Part shown: in pieces, positions 58,100 through 64,000 of the stretch
How positions within the stretch are numbered: position 1 is the first letter of the stretch
Layout of the letters: each line of letters opens with the position of its first letter
Assembly (NCBI GenBank): GCA_000708835.1
Contig: DF236952.1
Coordinates: 235,448-299,447 of the forward strand
DNA length: 64,000 bases
Direction of reading: 5' to 3'
Origin: Klebsormidium nitens
Lineage: Eukaryota; Streptophyta; Klebsormidiophyceae; Klebsormidiales; Klebsormidiaceae
Notes under the pieces: generated by a model
The model's input: only the letters and a program-made list of their open reading frames with translations
Databases searched by the model: none
Told to the model about the DNA's origin: nothing
Made by a program: the position numbers and the translations under genes

Positions 58100-61000
58100 T
58101 TAACAGCGCTCCAAAGAAGGGGACTCGGATTCGCTCTGAGGTTTCGTCCCCCCCAGAACCTTTTTTCCTCCAAATTCCTGATAACAAGTCGGAGCGGGCG
58201 ACCTTGCCTTGGTTAAATGTGCCAGGATGGTCGCCTCGTGGCCCAGGCCCGAGGCCGCGAACATGGGCTTGAAGTCGGCGCGGAAGAAGCTCGAGAAGTA
58301 CGGCTCGTGGAACATGCGGTTGAAGATGCCCGCCGCCTGCGCTATCTCAGGGCGGTCGCCGTCCTGCAAGCCAAAAGCTCACGTGTTTCCGGCGACCAAA
58401 CACACGAGGGCGTCAAACTGGTTGAGATCCGTGGGTCTATTGAAGAGGGCGTCGGGGGGACCGGTCCCCCTGACGTCAGCCGCGTACGCTGAATTGGTTC
58501 GCACGGCGAGTTTGCCCGCGTGACGTTGGTTTTGAAAACCGGTGTGGGCCCGAACTGCGCGGCGTGCGGAAAAAGAGAAAAGGTTGTTTCGACCGAGCTT
58601 CGATTGCTCGGTTAAAGTTGAGCGCACTCCCCAGTTGGGCTATTTTGTGCATCCAAGTTGGTCGGCAATTCACGAGTCGGGTCGGTATATGGAGTCTGAC
58701 GCTCTCATTGATGCGGCTGGACACGCCCGCCGCCTGCGTCATCCCGGGGCGGTCGCCGTCCTGCGAGCCAAAAGCTCAGCCATTTTTGGCGACCAAGCAC
58801 CCAAGGGCACTTAAAATTTCTGATATCTGTGAGTGGTTAAGATGCGGCTGAACACGGCCGTTGCCTAAATTGTTCCAGGGCGGTCGCCGTCCTGCTAGCC
58901 ACAAGCTCAGCCGTTTGTGGCGACCAAGCACCCAAGGGCACTCAAAACCTCCTGGATTATTCTAGGATTTTAGATGCGGTTGAAGTTGCCCGCCACCTGC
59001 GCCACATCGGGGCGGTCGCCGTCCTGCAAGCTGTTTGCGGCGACCGGGGCAGGAAAATATTTGGATTCTCCGCCCCGCTGGAAACTTCTGGGCGGCTTAA
59101 AGGGGCTGACAATGCCCGGCTTTTTCGTGGTCGCCGTCCTGCAAGTCGAGAGCCCACGTGTTTGGGGCGACCGGTCATTAAGTCGACAAAGAAGCTGAGG
59201 ATTTTCAGAAGCTCTGAACGCGTCCGTTGCAAAGCGGTCGCCATTTGCAGGCCGAGGGCTCACATGTTTTGGGCGACAAAGGGCCGGAACTTTCTGGACG
59301 TCTAACTGGGGCTGACATGCTCGGCCCTTCCGCAATTGTGGGGCGGTCGTCAATATGTGGGTCGCGGGCGGACTTTTGAGTTAGAGTGACAGCGGCACAG
59401 AGGAGCTGCCTGCGAGCTCGGTGCATACATCCCAAATCAGGAGGAAACAAGTGAAACCATGATGGGCTAGCTGGTAAGAAGATACAGAATTCTGATGTGA
59501 TTGCCAATGAACTTAGCTTTTATTTCAGCATAACCTCGTGCAAAACCGTCCATCATGAATCCTGGGTCCTGCTTTTGGTTCAGACAATTAGGACAGGAAT
59601 TCCAAACCGCCAAGGGATCAGAACCATCGCTAAATCTAGTAAAACCTCGCCAAAAATCCACACATCGTGTGCCCAGAGCAAACAGATAATCTACGGCAGA
59701 TTCCAGGACTCCGTGTTCGGTTCATTTGGTCACACTGTCACCGAGTCGTTTCAGCAATTAGGGTAGTCCAGGCCCCCGAGGGGCCTCTCTCCTTGCGAAG
59801 GCGCAGTTTTCGGACCTGAACTCATGAGGAAAGTGAGAGACGCGGCCGGAAGAGAACGAACGTCTTTACCTGTGTCGCGTCCGCCCAAATAAAGATGCCG
59901 CCTGGCTTCAGAACCCTCGACACCTCTTGGGCCACCGCTTGACGCGCGTTGGGAGGGAGCTCGTGGAAGAGGTAGACGCACGTGACCTGCAATCAGGCAC
60001 GGGGGCCGACACATGAAGGCCTGGGATAATGCAAAACCAAGGGCTTGCGACAGCAGAGCCTACTTTTTATCGAGGTAGCATACGCTTATATAGGGGAAAG
60101 CTGCAGCAATTGTTCGTCCGTCCTCTTTTTCAACAGCCAAAAGGCGCTTGAGAGCCAAAAGCCAGGTAGTACGGGAAAGGACACAGCACACAATTGAGAT
60201 TGCGCAGCTGCTCTGAAGCTGATGAGGTCACAGGCAGCCGACTTCAAACAAGTGGATGTTGATTTCTCAAAGCAACAAGAGACCTTTTGACAGTCCGCGC
60301 AGTACACGAACCTCGTTTCAATGGTGAAGACGTAAGTCAAGGCATGAGATCCGAAAGCCTGGACAAATCGGAAGACTCTTTACCACGTCCAAGGAGCTGT
60401 CTTCGAAAGGTAGCCGCTCCGCGTTAGCCTGGATGAACTGCGCTCGGGAAAATATCCGGGAGCCGTTTACTTTCATGTCGAATTCTGCACCCAGACACAA
60501 GAGGACGGGTCGTTTGCAAAAGCGTAAAACGCAAATCAGAAGCGTTTACGGCTAATTGCGGCGCACACAATCTCTCTTGCTTGAGCGGACAAAAGGTCTA
60601 GCCGCCATGAAACGGGTATGCGAAGCAACACACTTTGACAGCCGGAGTCAGGGATGCTGCGGGAGCTCGATCGATGTCAAAAAGATGTGGCAGACTGTAA
60701 ATGGAAGATAGCGGTTTTTTTTAACGAGTGCGCAAAGCAACAGACTTCGAAAGAGTGGTCACAGAATGCTGCGGCACTAAAACCCTAAAACGCTAAAAAC
60801 CAAAGTGCTTACTCTCGAAGTACCCCATGTTCGCCTCAGCGGTCTTCAAGTAGTTGGGGCTCAAATCAACCTGCAAAAAGAGAGGAGGACTTGTTGGGCT
60901 CTTCGGTGGAGTGAACTTAAAAGAGGTGCGGAGCCATCACTTCCGGTTAAGGCCACTAGTCAAAGAATCGCGATGCCTCGAGTTGTCTCGTAGTGAGAAG

Positions 61001-64000
61001 TGTGCTCTATTTCACACAGGTCTGCAGATTTTTTCGTTAAATACTTCATGGAGCCGAAGTCGGAAAGCCTGATATGGTGCAAACGCCGTAACCCTTAGCC
61101 TTCAGATGGCGAAGTAATGCGGGCATGAAAGGCATGGGAAGATGCTCTAATTGCCTGTCTCTAACCCCTTCCCAGCTTTTGAATTGTCACGGCTGCTGAG
61201 GTTCTCCGCAGATCAGAAAACGGGTCCTGAGAGTTAGCTGCGCCAAGAAAGCGGTTTGCGCTGGTCACGTTGACTCTTGAATTCAAGCGATTGGCAAACA
61301 CACCCTAGACGCAGCGTCTCCTGACGCGAATCGCAAGCAAGTTTCTACGTGGTGAACATTCACTGCGCTCTCGCATCTCAACCAAACGTCTCTACGCTAG
61401 AAGACATTAGCGGAGCTTGTCTGACAAACCGACGGCTGTCAGTTCATCTCAGCATTTGCAAGGATACTACCGGCGCACCTGACTTTTTATCTATCTTCAC
61501 AAGATCTTCCTCACTGCGTTACTCCGCACGACAGGGCTCTTGTGCAAGAATTCTCAGACTTCGACGATATGCCAACCTCACGGGCGAGTTGAACCCAGAA
61601 AGTTTCTATCGTCGGACTTGTCTCACTCACTCCGTACGTCCGCACGGCGGGGTAGTTGTCCTTCAGGAAGGTGAGGAAGCGTCCGGTGCCGCAAGCGACG
61701 TCAAGAACGGACGTCCGGGCGGGGTCGCGGCCGCGCATGAAGTAGTGCAGCGGAACCAGCGCCTGCCGCTGCATCATGTCCTGCAGCGGAACGGAACGGA
61801 ATGGAACTCAGAGGAGTGGGCGTAGGTTATGCGTGAACCTAGCGCAGGCGACGTCCAGCACGGACGTCCGGGCGGGGTCGCGGCCGCGCATGAAGTAGTG
61901 CAGCGGAATCAGAGCCTGCCGCTGCATCAGGTCCTGCAGCGGACCGGAACGGAACGGAGCTTAGAGTATTGGGCGCAGGCCATGCATGGACAGAGCGGAA
62001 TGAATGGCGCCAAGATTTTTATGAACTGCCGGCAGAGACATTATCATTGAATTGCAGCGATCTTGGCGTTTGAGGCTGACGTCAAGCAGACGTTTACGCT
62101 CTCTTCGAAGGAAGAAACACTTAGAAGCGAGCGCTGGCGATCAGCTAGAAATGCAGAAGCGAACGGCCGGCGATGCCTCAATTTGCAGGTCCTATTGAGC
62201 ATACTTCGGCATTCGTACGCGGGGGTTTGCAGTGCCACACGCGCGAATCTGCATTCGTGAGTCCGGACTCATTATCACGTGAAGTGGTCTCTAAAGGCAG
62301 TTGGTAGAGAGTGACGGGTCTTAGTACAATTTTCACCATTCCCGCAAAGCGTCAAACCCGGCGGCCGCAGCCGTCAGGCTCGACCCGGGCCGTTCATCAA
62401 ACGAGCGCCGTCCACTGCCCGGAAACGAAAGATCAAACGGTCCAAACAGTGCAAAAGGCGCAGCCGTAAAGGCGGGCTAACGCCGGCAGAACCAGCAGAA
62501 GAGCGCCCATGTGATTCGTATCTGGGCTTCATCAATGAACGCTTCCGTGTTATGCTCGTACACATGCGCCAACCTGGACCACCGTTGGATCTGGGTGATC
62601 CAACGGGCCCAGTTGCACAAAACGCATAAAAATTACCCCCAAGTCCAAACATGACTAGCAAAAGAGCGCCCCCGGATCATACTTGGGCCTCGTAAGAGAG
62701 CGCTTGGGTGTTGTGCTCGTTCATATGCGCCGACCTGGACCACCGTTGAATCTGGGTGATGCAACGGCCCAAGTTGCACAAAACGCATAGAAATTACCCC
62801 CAAGTCCAAATATGACACAGCAAAAGAGAAGAGCGCCCACGTGACCCATACCTGGGCTCCAAAAAAGAGCGACTCCGTGCTATGCTCGTAAATTTGCGCC
62901 GACTCGTCGCTCAGCCAGCCCCCCGGCTGCCAGTGGAAGTGCTGCAAGTAGTACGCAGGATAGCCGTCCGCTTCGCTCGCGCTGCGCACCCGTGTGTCTG
63001 CGAAACAAGCGGGCCAGGTGTCAGCTTGTCGTATGTTTTGACGCGTTTTATTTGGGTCAATTCGAGGCGTAGCAACGAGTCGGACTTCTCGCTTGCGCTG
63101 CGCACGCGCGTGTCAAACGAACGGCGAAACAAACGGCGCCCAGTGTAATTTTATGGAATGTTTCAGTGCGTTACTTGAGTTTTCAAGGCGTAGCGACGTG
63201 AGGGTAAGAACTAGGGATAGAACCGTATTAGTAGTCAGCGAACTTCTCGTCCGTCTGGCTCGCGCTGACCACGCGCTTGTCTGCAAACTCGCGGCGCCCA
63301 GTGTCAGATTTAAGAAGGTCCGACTCCTCATAACGAGATTCTTTTATAGGCTTAGCAAAGGGTAAGAACCAGGGATAGAAGCTCCCGTTCGCCTCGCTCT
63401 CGCTGCGCACGCGAGTGTCCATTTCGAATCCGAACCAATCACTAGATGGGTGGGTCTTCTCATGCATAGCGATGTGAGGGTAAGAACCCCGGCTTGAGCT
63501 CCCCATCCGCCTGACTGCAATGCGCCATCAGTTCCTTTTGCGACTTGGATTGCATCGTTACTCGTGTTTTCGGGAATCGGTTTGAAACAATCTGCAGCAC
63601 GCGCGTGTTCGAGCAGCGCCACAGTGGCAGCTTGCGAGCGTTGCGGATGCGATGTAGGTGAGGCGTAGCAAAGTGGGTGAGGATCATGAATCGAGCTTAG
63701 CGTTGTGTTGAAAGCAAGACACGGACACGCAGCGAGGGTCTCTCCGCCAGGAAGGAAGAAACTTTGAAGTGACGAGCTTAAACCTAATTTTGCGAGCAAC
63801 GGGCCCGCAAGTTTCGAAGACCCGGGAACCTGCCGTCCGGCTGCTTCTCACCGCAGGACCGCACATGATACGCATATCGCCCCACGATTTGCTTCATGCA
63901 TTTGCGAGCGCCATTTATTTCGGACCCGCCAGATGAAATGCAGAAGAAACGGCGGGTAAAACGTGGCCAGAATCGAATGCAGGTTACTCTCTTTAGAGGG
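58100..64000 (-). CDS. SAM-dependent methyltransferase, cyanobacterial/plastid type (5' end possibly outside window)
   Basis: Exons: 63852-64000 (open at the edge), 62852-62997, 61631-61780, 60813-60870, 60384-60484, 59870-59986, 58100-58363. From the internal ATG at 63897 the protein is 293 aa. Exon 1 is open to the window end, with an Arg/Ser-rich sequence that could be a transit peptide, so the true start may lie beyond. Key parts: [19 protein letters not shown], then [11 protein letters not shown], then SAM motif [10 protein letters not shown] at 89-97, motif II end [43 protein letters not shown], and HEPYFSSFF near the C-terminus. The order matches a cyanobacterial and plant class I methyltransferase family; its substrate is unknown to me. 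The last exon ends with a Ser/Glu-rich tail whose stop at 58100 is less certain. Several exon edges are tandemly repeated in the introns. Confidence 0.88.
58340..59375. repeat. Tandem array over the methyltransferase last-exon acceptor, about 7 copies
   Basis: GCGGTCGCC-type anchors at 58352 (real exon), 58749, 58880, 59012, 59127, 59234 and 59343. Spacing is 397, then 131, 132, 115, 107 and 109. On the minus strand the better copies read TTGCAG then GACGGCGACCGCCC (DGDRP), the real exon start. The 59012 copy also keeps [11 protein letters not shown], close to the real [11 protein letters not shown]. Distal copies are degraded. Confidence 0.88.
61631..61945. repeat. Duplicated methyltransferase exon 3 start
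   Basis: The first ~95 bases of exon 3 and its CTGCAG acceptor recur 153 bases upstream in transcription (ATGAAGTAGTGCAGCGG at 61737 and 61890). The copy codes for [12 protein letters not shown] and [13 protein letters not shown] almost without change but then runs out of homology. Confidence 0.9.
62500..62905. repeat. Tandem array over the methyltransferase exon 2 donor, 3 copies
   Basis: TGCTCGT anchors at 62883 (real), 62713 and 62552, with spacing 170 and 161. Each block holds the exon 2 end, the donor region and about 120 bases of intron including ACCCCCAAGTCCAAA(C/T)ATGAC. The copies lie downstream of the real donor. Confidence 0.88.
62975..63690. repeat. Tandem array over the methyltransferase exon 2 acceptor
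   Basis: Exon 2 start copies (minus strand, TRVRSASE) anchor at 62981 (real), 63097, 63264 and 63402, with weaker traces near 63525 and 63630. Some copies read DTRVRSASE or DKRVVSASQ next to a CAG acceptor. The linker GAGGGTAAGAAC with GGGATAGAA recurs near 63200, 63360 and 63478. Confidence 0.82.

Noticed and set aside
58340-59375. CRISPR-like reading of the regularly spaced repeats
   Set aside because: Units of 107-132 bases copy an exon edge, are degenerate, and sit in a eukaryotic intron; no short identical repeats with unique spacers.
62633-62989. Continuous 118-codon frame reading through methyltransferase exon 2
   Set aside because: Past 62852 it is intron made of array copies; the family match stops exactly at the GTATGG donor and resumes at 61780.

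Overview
The window looks like nuclear DNA of a green-lineage (streptophyte) eukaryote. Its genes are intron-dense, with mostly GT-AG introns of about 0.1 to 2.9 kb. Base composition is near 50% GC, with GC-rich third positions in exons. The gene content is plant/algal: a U-box protein, a HER2-type alcohol dehydrogenase, an S6K-type AGC kinase, a cyanobacterial-type (probably plastid) kinase, glyoxal-oxidase-like enzymes, a germin-like cupin and a cyanobacterial-type methyltransferase. A charophyte alga such as Klebsormidium would fit, but the species is inference. I built the gene models by hand from family motifs, splice dinucleotides and codon phase. Every internal splice junction reported keeps the frame; two 3' ends and one short exon are less certain.

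Layout: 1-399 (-) 5' end of a U-box gene that leaves the window. 4423-10516 (-) HER2-like zinc alcohol dehydrogenase, 8 exons. 11244-11903 (+) LYRM7/MZM1-like LYR protein, 2 exons. 13668-18586 (-) S6K-like kinase, 6 exons. 20113-25232 (-) cyanobacterial-type Ser/Thr kinase with a C-terminal membrane domain, 7 exons. 26403-29947 (-) acidic protein of unknown function, 4 exons. 35710-40453 (+) and 50584-55772 (+) two glyoxal-oxidase-like paralogues with 6 and 7 coding exons. Between them at 41782-47118 (-) lies a germin-like protein, 6 exons with a 549-base assembly gap in one intron. 58100-64000 (-) SAM-dependent methyltransferase, 7 exons, open at the right edge.

The glyoxal oxidases and the germin-like protein are predicted secreted proteins of families that make or handle H2O2, so 35.7-55.8 kb may be a small apoplastic oxidase cluster. 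The other genes look like unrelated housekeeping or organelle functions.

The most unusual signal is structural. At eight exon boundaries in four minus-strand genes, a short block holding the exon end or start, its splice site and adjacent intron is tandemly repeated inside the intron, with periods of roughly 95-180 bp and 2-7 copies. Many copies keep a usable splice site, and some keep the reading frame. There are also two 178-179 bp inverted-repeat elements with telomere-like G-rich interiors, a dispersed repeat found in an intron unique to one glyoxal oxidase paralogue, and two GC-AG introns.
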